A stretch of 64,000 nucleotides of DNA from Actinomycetota bacterium (GTDB lineage: Bacteria; Actinomycetota; UBA4738; HRBIN12): positions 154,755 through 218,754 of the forward strand of contig DASSCU010000024.1 of assembly GCA_035697485.1 (NCBI GenBank). The letters run 5' to 3'. Made by a program: the position numbers and the translations under genes. Positions 8,586 to 17,385 of the stretch are shown here, in pieces. The notes beneath the pieces were generated by a model. The model saw only the letters and a program-made list of their open reading frames with translations. It was not told the DNA's origin and did no database searches. Positions within the stretch are counted from its first letter, which is position 1. Each line of letters starts with the position of its first letter.

Positions 8586-11063
8586 TCACACCTTCTGCCG
8601 TTCGCCTTTGGGATCCCAGAGCGGCTCGTTCGTCACCGTCGCCGCGAGCCGATCGCCGAAGTACTCCACCTCCATCGGTGTGCCCTCGACCGCCAGCTCC
8701 GCCGGCAGGTAGCCGTAGACGATGCCGCGCCCGATCGAGTACCCGTAGTTCGCGCTGGTCACGTACGACACGACGCGGCCGTCGTGCCACAGCGGCTCCT
8801 TGCCCATCACCACCGCGCGATCGTCGTCGAGCGTCAGGCAGCTGAGTCGCTGCGCAGGGCCGCCGGCGTCGCGGATCGCCTCGAGCGCCGCCTTCCCCGT
8901 GAAGTCCTTGTCCCATCGCACCGCGAAACCGAGCCCTGCCGCCAGCGGGTCGTGCTCGGCGTCGATGTCCTGCGCCCAGAGCCGGTAGCCCTTCTCCAGC
9001 CGGAGCGAGTCGAAAGCGCCGGCGCCGGCCGCGACCAGCCCGTGCTCGCGCCCCGCCTCCCAGAGCACGTCCCAAGCCCGCTGCCCCATCGCGATCTGGC
9101 CGTAGAGCTCCCAGCCGAGCTCGCCCGCGTAGCTGATGCGCTGGGCCCACACGGGCGTGACCTCGCCGATGCTCAGGTAGCGCGCCGTCAGGTACGGGAA
9201 CGCTCCGTTCGACACGTCGACGTCCGTCACCGCCTGCAGCACGTCGCGGGCCCTCGGCCCCCACAGGCCGAGCGCGAACAACGACCCGGTACGGACCGTG
9301 ATGTGCACGCGTTCCTCCTCGCGGATCTGCGATCGCAGGAAGGCCTCGTCGTGATGACCCGACCCGCCGCCCGTCACGACGCGGAACCGGCCCGCTCCCT
9401 TGCGGGTGACGGTCAGGTCGAGCCTGATGCCGCCCCGCTCGGTGAGGGCCGCGGTGTAGACGACCGATCCCACCGGCTGGTCGATGCGGTTCGCGAACAC
9501 CCGCTCGAGGTAGTCGAGCGCATCCGGACCGGTCACGTCGAATTTCGCGAAGGGCGTGATATCGAACAGGGCCACCCCGTGCCGGGTGGCGAGGTGCTCG
9601 GCGCCGACCTCGGCAGACCATCCGCGCGCCGCCCAGCCCGTGCGTCGCGCCCACTCGTGCGTGGCGCCACCCACCAGCTCTCGGTTCGCCGCGAACCACT
9701 GGGGCCGTTCCCACCCCGCACCCTGGAAGAACTCGGCGCCGAGCGTCCGCTGACGCTCGAAGAACGGGCTCAGCTTGAGTCCGCGCGGCTTCGACGGCTG
9801 CTGCAGCGGATGGATGATGTCGTAGACCTCGCGGTACTGTTGCTTCCCGCGTTCGACCACGTACGGCGCCGACGTCTGGAACGGGTAGAACCGGTTCGCG
9901 TCGGCCTCCGCCAGGTCGTAGCTGGGCGAGCCCTCGACCATCCACTCGACCGCTTGGCGGGCCATGCCGCCGGCGTGCGTCACCCACACCGCTTCGCAGA
10001 CCCAGAAGCCTCGCACCTCGGCGCTCTCGCCCACGATCGAGCCGGCGTCGGGCGTGAACGAGAACATGCCGTTCAGCGTGCGAGCCGGGTCGCTCGGACG
10101 CATGTACCCGGCGAGCGCGGGGAACATCCTCGCGGCCTCCGTCTCGCACAAGTCGAAGTCGTCGGGGGTGAACGGCATCAGCGACGGCGGCATCGAGAGA
10201 CCGGGTCGACGGATGTCGCGTTGCGGCGTGACGATCGGCTCGTGGCGGTAGTTCCCGACGCCGTAGTGATCATCGCGCTGGCGGAAGTACAGCGACATGT
10301 CTTGGTGGCGGACCACCGGCTGCCGCGCCCAGGTGTCGCCGTCCATGCCGGCCAGCTCGGGGATCGGATCGGTCCACACGAGCTGGTGCTGCACCGCCAC
10401 GAGCGGGATCGGCACGCCCGCGAGCGCGCCGACCGACGGTCCCCAGATGCCGGCGCAGAGCAGCACACGCTCGCACTCCACCGTGCCGCGATCGGTCTGC
10501 ACCCCGCACACCCGACCCTCGCGGATGTCGAACCCGGTGACGGTGACCTCGCCCTCGAACCCGACACCGGCGGCCTGTGCCTTCCGCGCGAGCGCCTCGA
10601 CGATCTTCACGCCCCTGCCCGCGCCGTCGCTCGGCACCCAGTACGCGCCGAGGATCGACGACGGGTCGAGGAGCGGCGAACGCTCGGCGGCTTCGGCGGG
10701 GCTCAGCAGCTCGGTCCCTTCGAGACCGAAGGAACGCGCGAACCCCTGACGACGCTTCAGCTCCTGCATGCGCTCGACGGTCGTGGCGACCTCGAGGCCC
10801 CCCACGCCGTACCAGACGCGTTCGCCGTCGAGGTCGAGGGAGTCGTACAGGGCGACCGAGTCCCGCGCGATCCTGCACATCGCGCGGGACCCGTTCGTCT
10901 GGAAGATGATGCCCGGCGCGTGGCTCGTCGACCCGCCCGTCTCGAACAAGGGTCCTTGCTCGAGCACGAGCACGTCGTTGACACCGAGTTCGGTCAGGTG
11001 ATAGGCGGCGGAGACGCCGACGATGCCGGCGCCGATGATGACGGTCTGCGCGCGATCCCGCAT
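8586..11063 (-). CDS. FAD-dependent oxidoreductase with C-terminal GcvT domains (dimethylglycine/sarcosine dehydrogenase type)
   Basis: 825 residues, the usual length of mitochondrial-type dimethylglycine and sarcosine dehydrogenases. The N-terminus has the FAD dinucleotide motif VIIGAGIVGVSAAYHL and SHAPGI, where this family attaches FAD covalently to a nearby histidine; I cannot confirm attachment. The C-terminal half is a GcvT (aminomethyltransferase) fold: VFANRIDQPVGSVVYTAALTERGG, ISYAGELGWELYG, LRLEKGYRLWAQDID. Such enzymes oxidise an N-methyl group and hand the one-carbon unit to THF as methylene-THF. ATG 11063 is chosen over a longer frame because GGGAG lies about 9 nt upstream and the FAD motif starts at residue 7. 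It heads the corrinoid gene set and probably removes the remaining methyls after MttB-like demethylation. Confidence 0.9.
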   Translation of the reverse strand: MRDRAQTVIIGAGIVGVSAAYHLTELGVNDVLVLEQGPLFETGGSTSHAPGIIFQTNGSRAMCRIARDSVALYDSLDLDGERVWYGVGGLEVATTVERMQELKRRQGFARSFGLEGTELLSPAEAAERSPLLDPSSILGAYWVPSDGAGRGVKIVEALARKAQAAGVGFEGEVTVTGFDIREGRVCGVQTDRGTVECERVLLCAGIWGPSVGALAGVPIPLVAVQHQLVWTDPIPELAGMDGDTWARQPVVRHQDMSLYFRQRDDHYGVGNYRHEPIVTPQRDIRRPGLSMPPSLMPFTPDDFDLCETEAARMFPALAGYMRPSDPARTLNGMFSFTPDAGSIVGESAEVRGFWVCEAVWVTHAGGMARQAVEWMVEGSPSYDLAEADANRFYPFQTSAPYVVERGKQQYREVYDIIHPLQQPSKPRGLKLSPFFERQRTLGAEFFQGAGWERPQWFAANRELVGGATHEWARRTGWAARGWSAEVGAEHLATRHGVALFDITPFAKFDVTGPDALDYLERVFANRIDQPVGSVVYTAALTERGGIRLDLTVTRKGAGRFRVVTGGGSGHHDEAFLRSQIREEERVHITVRTGSLFALGLWGPRARDVLQAVTDVDVSNGAFPYLTARYLSIGEVTPVWAQRISYAGELGWELYGQIAMGQRAWDVLWEAGREHGLVAAGAGAFDSLRLEKGYRLWAQDIDAEHDPLAAGLGFAVRWDKDFTGKAALEAIRDAGGPAQRLSCLTLDDDRAVVMGKEPLWHDGRVVSYVTSANYGYSIGRGIVYGYLPAELAVEGTPMEVEYFGDRLAATVTNEPLWDPKGERQKV

Positions 11064-11166
11064 GCCTCGCAACTCCCGCTCCGGGCGACCGCGCCATGGT
11101 CCCACGGCCGAGTGCGTGGGCAACACCAGGGTCGCGCGATGCGCAACCGCCCCGGACTGGCCCGGA

Positions 11167-12165
11167 TCACCGCTCCGAGGTGGGCGAGGCTTCCTCGATG
11201 TGATCGGGCGTGTGGTGCACGGCGGGAACCGATCCGAGCCGGCCCGCCTGGAAGTCCTCGAACGCGGTGAGGAGTTCGTCACGAGTGTTCATCACGAAGG
11301 GTCCGTACCATGCGACGGGTTCACGGATCGGACGACCGCCGAGCACGAGCACCTCGAGCTCTGGCGCTCGAGAAGCCTGCTTCGCCGAGGCCGCGACGCG
11401 CAGGCCGTCGCCGGCGCCGAACACCGCGAGCTGCCCCATCTCGATCGGCCTCGCCTCGGCACCGACCGACCCCGACCCCGCCAGCACGTAGGCGAGTGCG
11501 TTGTACGACGGATCCCACGGCAGATCGAGCGTCGCGCCCGGCGAGAGCGTCGCGTGCAACAACGTGATCGGCGTGTAGGTGTCGCCGGGACCCGGATGCC
11601 CGGCGAGCGATCCCGCGATCACGCGCACGAGTGCCCCGCCGTCCGTCGACGCGAGCAGGCCGACCTCGGCCGCCCGAAGGTCCTGGTAACGCGGGGGCGC
11701 CCACTTCTCGGCTTTCGGCAGGTTCACCCACAGCTGGATGCCGTGGAACAGGCCTCCGCTCACGACCAGCCGTTCCGGCGGCTTCTCGATGTGCAGGATG
11801 CCGGCCCCGGCCGTCATCCACTGTGTGTCGCCGTTCGTGATCGTGCCGCCGCCGCCGTTCGAGTCCTCGTGCTCGAAGGTGCCGTCGATGATGTAGGTCA
11901 CGGTCTCGAACCCGCGGTGCGGGTGCCAGGGCGTGCCCTTCGGCTCGCCGGGTGCGTACTCGACCTCCCCCATCTGATCCATGTGGATGAACGGGTCGAG
12001 GTCCGCGAGGTCGACACCCGCGAAGGCACGACGCACCGGGAATCCCTCGCCCTCGAACCCTGCTGGGGCGACGGTGACCGCCTTCACGGGTCGCTGCACG
12101 AGGGTGACGTCGAACGTCGGAACCCTGGCGAGGGTGGTGATGTCATCGACGGTGACTGCGGGCAT
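11167..12165 (-). CDS. pirin-family (bicupin) protein
   Basis: 332 residues with the pirin cupin signature WHPHRGFETVTYIIDGTFEHEDSNG, giving two metal-binding histidines in HPHRG and a third near the end of the motif (FEHEDS). WMTAGAGILHIEKPP and the C-terminal second cupin domain follow. Bacterial pirins are iron-dependent; quercetinase activity or regulatory roles have been reported for some members, and neither can be assigned here. The ATG at 12165 is supported by GGAGGAGGGG immediately upstream. It sits between the betaine importer and the N-methyl oxidase on the same strand, but a hairpin separates it from the importer operon. Confidence 0.88.
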   Translation of the reverse strand: MPAVTVDDITTLARVPTFDVTLVQRPVKAVTVAPAGFEGEGFPVRRAFAGVDLADLDPFIHMDQMGEVEYAPGEPKGTPWHPHRGFETVTYIIDGTFEHEDSNGGGGTITNGDTQWMTAGAGILHIEKPPERLVVSGGLFHGIQLWVNLPKAEKWAPPRYQDLRAAEVGLLASTDGGALVRVIAGSLAGHPGPGDTYTPITLLHATLSPGATLDLPWDPSYNALAYVLAGSGSVGAEARPIEMGQLAVFGAGDGLRVAASAKQASRAPELEVLVLGGRPIREPVAWYGPFVMNTRDELLTAFEDFQAGRLGSVPAVHHTPDHIEEASPTSER

Positions 12166-12243
12166 GGACCCCTCCTCCGAAACGTCCTCACGACCGGAGA
12201 ACGATACTTGCGTCCGCAACTATTCCCCGACGCGTCGAAGACG

Positions 12244-12275
12244 GAAGAGGACGGCCCCGTCGGGCCGCCCTCTTC
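12244..12275 (-). terminator. intrinsic terminator after the betaine-importer operon
   Basis: A 14-base stem (12244-12257 against 12262-12275, one mismatch) with a 4-base CGTC loop starts 16 nt beyond the stop of the substrate-binding gene. There is no long U-tract, which is common for terminators in high-GC actinobacteria. It would separate the importer operon from the pirin gene. Confidence 0.65.
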
Positions 12276-12290
12276 ATCGTTTGCCGGCCG

Positions 12291-13310
12291 TCAGGACGCG
12301 GCTGGCAGCCACCCCTGCACGGTGTCCTGGTTCGCGTCGATCCACGTCTGCGCGGCTTCGGCGGGATCCGTCCCCTCCTGGATCGCGAGGGCGACCTCGT
12401 TCTGATCCTCCTCGGTCCACTGGAAGTTCGAGAAGAACTCGAACGCCGCCGCGTCCTTGCTCTCGAGCTCGGCGCTGAACGCCTTGTAGAGCACGTCCTC
12501 CGCGTAGTCGCAGTCGTAGCCGACCGCGGCATCGGGATCCTCGGCCGCGATCGTCTCGCACTCCTCGTCGTACGCCGGGAGTTCGACCTCGACGAGGTCG
12601 TACTTCGCGTTCGCCCATTGCGGCGTCCACCAGTACATCAGGATGGGCTCCTGCGCGTTGTAGGCCTTGTCGAGCGCCGCGAGCGAGGCGGCCTCGGACC
12701 CGCTGTAGACCACCTCGAGATCCAGGCCGAGGCTGGAGATGATCGCCTCGTCGAAGATCGAGTAGGTCGTGTCCGCCCCGAGGAACCGGCCCTTGTCGCC
12801 GGTCTCTGCGGTCGCGAACGCGTCGGCGTTCTCCTTGAACCCTTCCCAGGTGCCGAAGTCCGGGTTCTCCTCGACGACGTAGGACGGCGTGAACCACCCG
12901 ATGTTGCCGACGATGCCGAGCTCGCCGCCGTCGACGACCGTCCCTGCACCGTCGATGTAGTCCTTGCGGTCCTTCAGGTGCCCGGACGGCCACACCTCGA
13001 GGGTCGCGTCGACGTCGCCGTCGGCCATCGCCGGGAACTGACCCGACTCGTTGATCTCCTGCAGCTCGACCGTGCAGCCCATCTCGCTCTCCATGACGGT
13101 CTGCGCCACGGCGGCGTTCGCCTCGGCGCCAACCCACGGGTTGACCGCGATCGTGATCGTGTCGCTGCCGCACTGCGCAACCGATGCCGAATCGGTGCCG
13201 CCGCCTCCGCCGGTGTCGCCGCCGCCCTCTTCCACGTCGCTGCATGCGGCGAGGACGAGCGTGGCGACCGCGACCGCCGACACCCCCCACGCGAACCTGT
13301 GCTTCCTCAT
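12291..13310 (-). CDS. glycine betaine-type ABC transporter substrate-binding lipoprotein (OpuAC/ProX family)
   Basis: 339 residues with a lipoprotein signal peptide: positive RKHR, a hydrophobic run and the lipobox LAAC with Cys23. A glycine-rich linker leads into the OpuAC fold, with [41 protein letters not shown] and a C-terminal [17 protein letters not shown] helix. Tryptophan-rich segments (PWVG, EVWPSGH, YWWTPQW) are where this family forms the aromatic box for quaternary ammonium groups. Four cysteines lie in mature protein pairs (CGSD/CTVE, CETI/CDYA), suggesting disulfides. The ATG overlaps the permease stop as ATGA (13307-13310). It supplies the substrate-specific part of the importer. 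Confidence 0.93.
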   Translation of the reverse strand: MRKHRFAWGVSAVAVATLVLAACSDVEEGGGDTGGGGGTDSASVAQCGSDTITIAVNPWVGAEANAAVAQTVMESEMGCTVELQEINESGQFPAMADGDVDATLEVWPSGHLKDRKDYIDGAGTVVDGGELGIVGNIGWFTPSYVVEENPDFGTWEGFKENADAFATAETGDKGRFLGADTTYSIFDEAIISSLGLDLEVVYSGSEAASLAALDKAYNAQEPILMYWWTPQWANAKYDLVEVELPAYDEECETIAAEDPDAAVGYDCDYAEDVLYKAFSAELESKDAAAFEFFSNFQWTEEDQNEVALAIQEGTDPAEAAQTWIDANQDTVQGWLPAAS

Positions 13311-15373
13311 CCGTTCTCCTCTCCCTGGTCTCCCTGGTCGTCTTCGACCGTCTTCGTGATCGCCCGCACCCGGAACCACCAGCCGAGCCCCATCCCCACG
13401 GGACCCCGCATCGATTTCGGTGCCGACCCCATCGCTTGAGTTATACGGTCGAGAACGATGGCGAGGAGCAGGATGCAGACGCCTGCGACCACACCTCGCC
13501 CGATCTGCTGCTTCCCGAGCGCGAACACGACCTCCTGTCCCAGCCCCGCCGCGCCGATCAACCCGGCGATGATCACGACCGACAAGGCCATCATGATCGT
13601 CTGGTTCACGCCGAGCAGGATCGTGGGCCTGGCGAGGGGTAGCTGCACCTTGCGCAGCAACTGATTCTGCGTGCAGCCGAACGACCGCCCGGCCTCCACG
13701 ATCTCGTTCGGCACCTGGCGGATGCCGAGGTTCGTCAGCCGGATGCCCACGGGCAACGCATAGATGACCGATGCGATGATCGCCGGCACCCGACCGGGCT
13801 CGACGAGGAACAGGACGGGCACGAGATAGACGAAGGCGGGCATGGTCTGCATCGCATCGAGGATCGGCTTCGAGATCTGCTCGAACCGATCGTTGCGGGC
13901 CGCGAGGATGCCGAGCGGGATCGCGAACAACAAGGTGATGGCCACCGCGACCAACACCTGCGCGAGGGTGCCCATCGACAGATCCCACATGCCGAGGAAC
14001 CCGAGGGCGGCGATGCACGCGAACGATCCGATCGCCAGTCGCCACCCCGAAACGCGCCAGCCGATCAACGCGAAGGCGCCGGCCATCATCCACCACGGCA
14101 CCCCCACGAACAGCGACTGGATCGGGTCGAGCAGGTACACGAGGATGAAGTCGGCGATGGCACTCGTGATGTCGCCGAGGTTGGTCTGCGACCACTCCAC
14201 AATCGCGTTCGCCGGCGTGGCCACCGAGAACTCCCACTCCTCGAGGAACGACTGCTGTCGCAGCACTTCTCGGCCGATCACGACGGCGACGACGGTGATC
14301 AGGAGCGCAGCCACCGCGAGTTGCCCTCGCGTGAGGGTTCGACCGCCGATGCGGACCGGCTTCGTGTGTTGACGCTCGCGCTTGCTCCACGCGGTCGTGA
14401 CCCGATCCAGCACGATCGCCATGACCACGATCGCGATGCCGCCGTTGAGGGCCTCACCCACGTTGAGCTGCTGGAGACCGTCGAGCACCGTCTGACCCAA
14501 CCCTCCGGCGCCGACGAAGGCGGCGATGACCACGATGCCGAGAGCCATCATGATCGTCTGGTTCACCCCGAGCATGATCGAGGGCTTGGCGAGCGGCACC
14601 TGCACGAGCCGAAGGCGTTGGCGCTCGGTCGACCCGAACGACGTGGCCACCTCCAGCGAGGTCTCGGGCACCCCTCGGATGCCGAGCGCCGTGAGACGGA
14701 TCGCGGGCGGGAGCGCGAACGCGAGCGTGGCCATCAACGCCGGGGGGTTCCCGATCCCGAACAGGAGCACGGCAGGAAGCAGATAGGCGTAGGCGGGGAT
14801 CGTCTGCATCGCGTCGAGGATCGGCCGCAGCACGCGCTCGACCCTCGGGCGGCGGCCCGCCCAGATACCCACAGGCACGCCGATCGCGATCGCCACGGAG
14901 ACCGAGACCAGGACCAGCGCGAGCGTCTCGATCGCGGCGTCCCATACGCCGAGCAGTCCGAACGACAGCACGCCCGCAGCGGTCAGCACGGCCATCTTCC
15001 AGCCGGCCAGCACACCGGCCAGGGCGGCGGCCCCCACCACGAGTCCGAACCACGTGAGTCGCTCCAGCGCGGTGACCGTCGCGTCGACGAGCGTGTCCAC
15101 CGTGTTCTCGATCGGGGTCAGGAAGTAGGTGAACAAGGGGCTGGTCGTGCGGTTCTGGATCGCCCAGTCGCGGAACGCGTCGAACCACGCCGTGACGTCG
15201 ACGACCCAGCTTTCCGGGAACCCGGGCCGCAGCCAGACGTAGCCGATCGCCACCACGACGACGCCGACCGCTCCCCAGGCGAGCCGGCGGGGCCACGGGT
15301 TGACCGGTCGCTCAGGCGCGAGGGGCAGGGTCGGCCGGTCCGCGACACGCGAGCGAGGAGGCGCGACCGCCAT
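13307..15373 (-). CDS. glycine betaine-type ABC transporter permease, two permease domains fused in tandem
   Basis: 688 residues, about twice the size of a single OpuAB/ProW permease. The two halves are internal repeats. Each has an ETL-type start of the permease domain, the segment LDAMQT(I/M)PA(Y/F), an EAA-type cytoplasmic loop ([21 protein letters not shown] and [21 protein letters not shown]) and the identical [11 protein letters not shown]. Around a dozen hydrophobic helices are visible. Fusion means one polypeptide supplies both membrane halves of the transporter. The ATG at 15373 is one base after the ATPase stop, and the end overlaps the binding-protein gene, so the three form one tightly coupled operon. 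Confidence 0.93.
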   Translation of the reverse strand: MAVAPPRSRVADRPTLPLAPERPVNPWPRRLAWGAVGVVVVAIGYVWLRPGFPESWVVDVTAWFDAFRDWAIQNRTTSPLFTYFLTPIENTVDTLVDATVTALERLTWFGLVVGAAALAGVLAGWKMAVLTAAGVLSFGLLGVWDAAIETLALVLVSVSVAIAIGVPVGIWAGRRPRVERVLRPILDAMQTIPAYAYLLPAVLLFGIGNPPALMATLAFALPPAIRLTALGIRGVPETSLEVATSFGSTERQRLRLVQVPLAKPSIMLGVNQTIMMALGIVVIAAFVGAGGLGQTVLDGLQQLNVGEALNGGIAIVVMAIVLDRVTTAWSKRERQHTKPVRIGGRTLTRGQLAVAALLITVVAVVIGREVLRQQSFLEEWEFSVATPANAIVEWSQTNLGDITSAIADFILVYLLDPIQSLFVGVPWWMMAGAFALIGWRVSGWRLAIGSFACIAALGFLGMWDLSMGTLAQVLVAVAITLLFAIPLGILAARNDRFEQISKPILDAMQTMPAFVYLVPVLFLVEPGRVPAIIASVIYALPVGIRLTNLGIRQVPNEIVEAGRSFGCTQNQLLRKVQLPLARPTILLGVNQTIMMALSVVIIAGLIGAAGLGQEVVFALGKQQIGRGVVAGVCILLLAIVLDRITQAMGSAPKSMRGPVGMGLGWWFRVRAITKTVEDDQGDQGEENG

Positions 15374-15374
15374 G

Positions 15375-16406
15375 TCAGCGTTCCTCGACCAGCGCGGCCA
15401 TCACCGCGTTTCGATCCACGAGACCGACGAGATCTTCGCCCTCGACCACCCGGATCGTACGTTCGGCGTCGGCGACCATCGGGATGAGGTCCTGCACCAC
15501 CGTCGTCGGGGCGACCGTCGGTCCCTCGATCGCTCCGTGCCCGTTCACTGGCTTCATGATCGCCCGAGCGGTCAGCACGTGGGCTCGCGGAACATCCTTC
15601 GTGAAGTCGGAGACGTAATCGTCGGCCGGGTGTGCGACGACCTCCTCCGGCGTGCCGACCTGCACGAACGCGCCGTCCTTCATGATCGCGATGCGGTCAC
15701 CGAGCTTGAGGGCCTCGGCCAGGTCGTGGGTGATGAAGATCATCGTCTTCTTCATCTCGTTCTGCAGGCGGCGTACCTCGTTCTGCATGTCCCGTCTGAT
15801 GAGTGGGTCGAGCGCGCTGAACGGCTCATCGAACAGCATGATCTCCGGGTCGGTGGCAAGGGCGCGCGCGAGGCCGACGCGCTGCTGCATCCCGCCCGAG
15901 AGCTCGTCGGGGAACCGATCGCCCCATCCTCCGAGCCCGACCACGTCGAGCACCTCCGTGGCCTTGGCGAGCCGAGCGTCCTTTTCCGTTCCCTGGATCT
16001 CGAGGCCGAACGCGACGTTGTCGACGATGCGACGGTGCGGCAGCAACCCGAAGTGCTGGAAGACCATGCTGATCTTGGTTCGTCGCACGGTGCGGAGCTC
16101 GTCATCGTTCATCTGCATGACGTCGCGTCCGTCGACGAGGATCTCTCCCGCGGACGGATCGTGGATGCGGTTCAGCATGCGGACGAGCGTGGACTTCCCC
16201 GAGCCGGACAGGCCCATGACCACGAAGACCTCGCCCTGTCCCACATCGAACGAGATGTCCCTGACCGCGGCCACGCACCCGGTCTTCGCCAGCAGTTCGG
16301 CCCGCGGCAGGTCGGCATCGGGCGTGCCCACGATGCGGTCTGCCTTGGGTCCGTAGACCTTCCACACGTTGCGACACGAGACCGTGGCGTTCGGCGTCTC
16401 GGCCAA
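15375..16406 (-). CDS. proV: glycine betaine/proline-betaine ABC transporter ATP-binding protein
   Basis: 343 residues with all ABC ATPase motifs: Walker [11 protein letters not shown]-loop [10 protein letters not shown], signature [15 protein letters not shown], Walker [15 protein letters not shown] and the switch histidine in [10 protein letters not shown]. The stretch after the ATPase core ([42 protein letters not shown]) looks like a CBS region, shorter than the full pair in OpuAA; in OpuA such domains sense ionic strength. The start is not certain: TTG at 16406 is preferred because GGGAGGGGG lies about 11 nt upstream and the family's N-terminus begins just there. First gene of the importer operon. 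Confidence 0.9.
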   Translation of the reverse strand: MAETPNATVSCRNVWKVYGPKADRIVGTPDADLPRAELLAKTGCVAAVRDISFDVGQGEVFVVMGLSGSGKSTLVRMLNRIHDPSAGEILVDGRDVMQMNDDELRTVRRTKISMVFQHFGLLPHRRIVDNVAFGLEIQGTEKDARLAKATEVLDVVGLGGWGDRFPDELSGGMQQRVGLARALATDPEIMLFDEPFSALDPLIRRDMQNEVRRLQNEMKKTMIFITHDLAEALKLGDRIAIMKDGAFVQVGTPEEVVAHPADDYVSDFTKDVPRAHVLTARAIMKPVNGHGAIEGPTVAPTTVVQDLIPMVADAERTIRVVEGEDLVGLVDRNAVMAALVEER

Positions 16407-16536
16407 GGCGCGGCACCCCCTCCCGGGTCGGGCCCTGACGGACCCACCGTACGGACCGACCGATAGTGGTTCCACCCGCCCGCCCGCGCAAGTCAGGGGT
16501 TGCGGAGCCGACAACGCAGGGTGCGTCGCCGCGATA

Positions 16537-17385
16537 TCAGGCGAGGCCGAGCACGAGCAGGCCGGTCACGACCAGCGCGATGCCCACGTACTGGTTGGCG
16601 ACCGGACGTTCGTGCAGGAACCCGATCGAGAGCGCGACGGCGATCAACGGGAACACGGCCGACGCGATCAACACGATCGACAGCAACCCCTTCGACGCGC
16701 CGATCGAGTAGGTCACGACCCCGAGGAGGTCGGCGGCGCCCGATGCAAGCGCGAGCACCAACCCGATGTTCCAGCCGAGGCGGTCGAACTCTCGCCGCCG
16801 GATGATCGACAGCGCCGTGAACATCGCGAGTTGTGCGCAGCGCGACGCCCACAGCCCCGGCACCCATCCGACCTCCTGGGCGAAGTACCCGAGGAAGAAT
16901 CCCCCCACCCCGAACAACACCGCCGAGACGATCGCCCACGGCAGCCCGGGGGGTCTCGTGTGCGTCCCCGCCCGCAGCTTCGCGAGATCGGTCGAGGTGA
17001 GCATCACGCCGAGCACCGTGATCGCGCCGCCGACGATCGCCGCGGGGCCGGGTCGCTCGCCGAGCACCACCACGGCGAGGGTGACGCCGACGACCGCGTA
17101 CGTCGCGCCGATCGGCGAGACGACGGCGACAGGCCCGAGCTGCAACGCGCGGTAGTGCGACAGGTAGGCCCCGCCCGAGGCGAGGCCGTTCATCAGCACG
17201 AACGCGACGTACGGGGCCATGACGCTCGGGTCGTGCCCGCCGGCGATCATGAAGCCGGTCATCACGACCGCGCTCAACGCCTGCGCGACCATCACGGTCG
17301 GAAGGCTGCCGATGCGCCGCCCCCCGACGGCGCCCGTGAAGTCGGCGAGCCCCCACCCGAGGGCGGCCGCGAGGCCGTAGATCAC
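16537..17385 (-). CDS. EamA/DMT-family transporter
   Basis: 282 residues made almost entirely of about ten hydrophobic helices in two five-helix halves, as in the drug/metabolite transporter superfamily. Each half ends with the typical EamA pattern: SPIGATYAVVGVTLAVVVLGERPGPAAIVGGAITVLGV and ASAVFPLIAVALSIGFLHERPVANQYVGIALVVTGL. The GTG at 17385 overlaps the acyl-CoA ligase stop as GTGA, making it the last gene of a three-gene operon with the ligase and the crotonase-fold protein. Substrate unknown; an exporter of a metabolite connected to the acyl-CoA pathway would fit. Confidence 0.88.
   Translation of the reverse strand: MIYGLAAALGWGLADFTGAVGGRRIGSLPTVMVAQALSAVVMTGFMIAGGHDPSVMAPYVAFVLMNGLASGGAYLSHYRALQLGPVAVVSPIGATYAVVGVTLAVVVLGERPGPAAIVGGAITVLGVMLTSTDLAKLRAGTHTRPPGLPWAIVSAVLFGVGGFFLGYFAQEVGWVPGLWASRCAQLAMFTALSIIRRREFDRLGWNIGLVLALASGAADLLGVVTYSIGASKGLLSIVLIASAVFPLIAVALSIGFLHERPVANQYVGIALVVTGLLVLGLA

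Noticed and set aside
7611..11270. A 1219-codon open frame on the plus strand
   Set aside because: It is antisense to four well-supported genes (small protein, corrinoid protein, GcvT-type oxidase). Its product is low-complexity Arg/His/Val-rich, as expected from the complement of high-GC codons.
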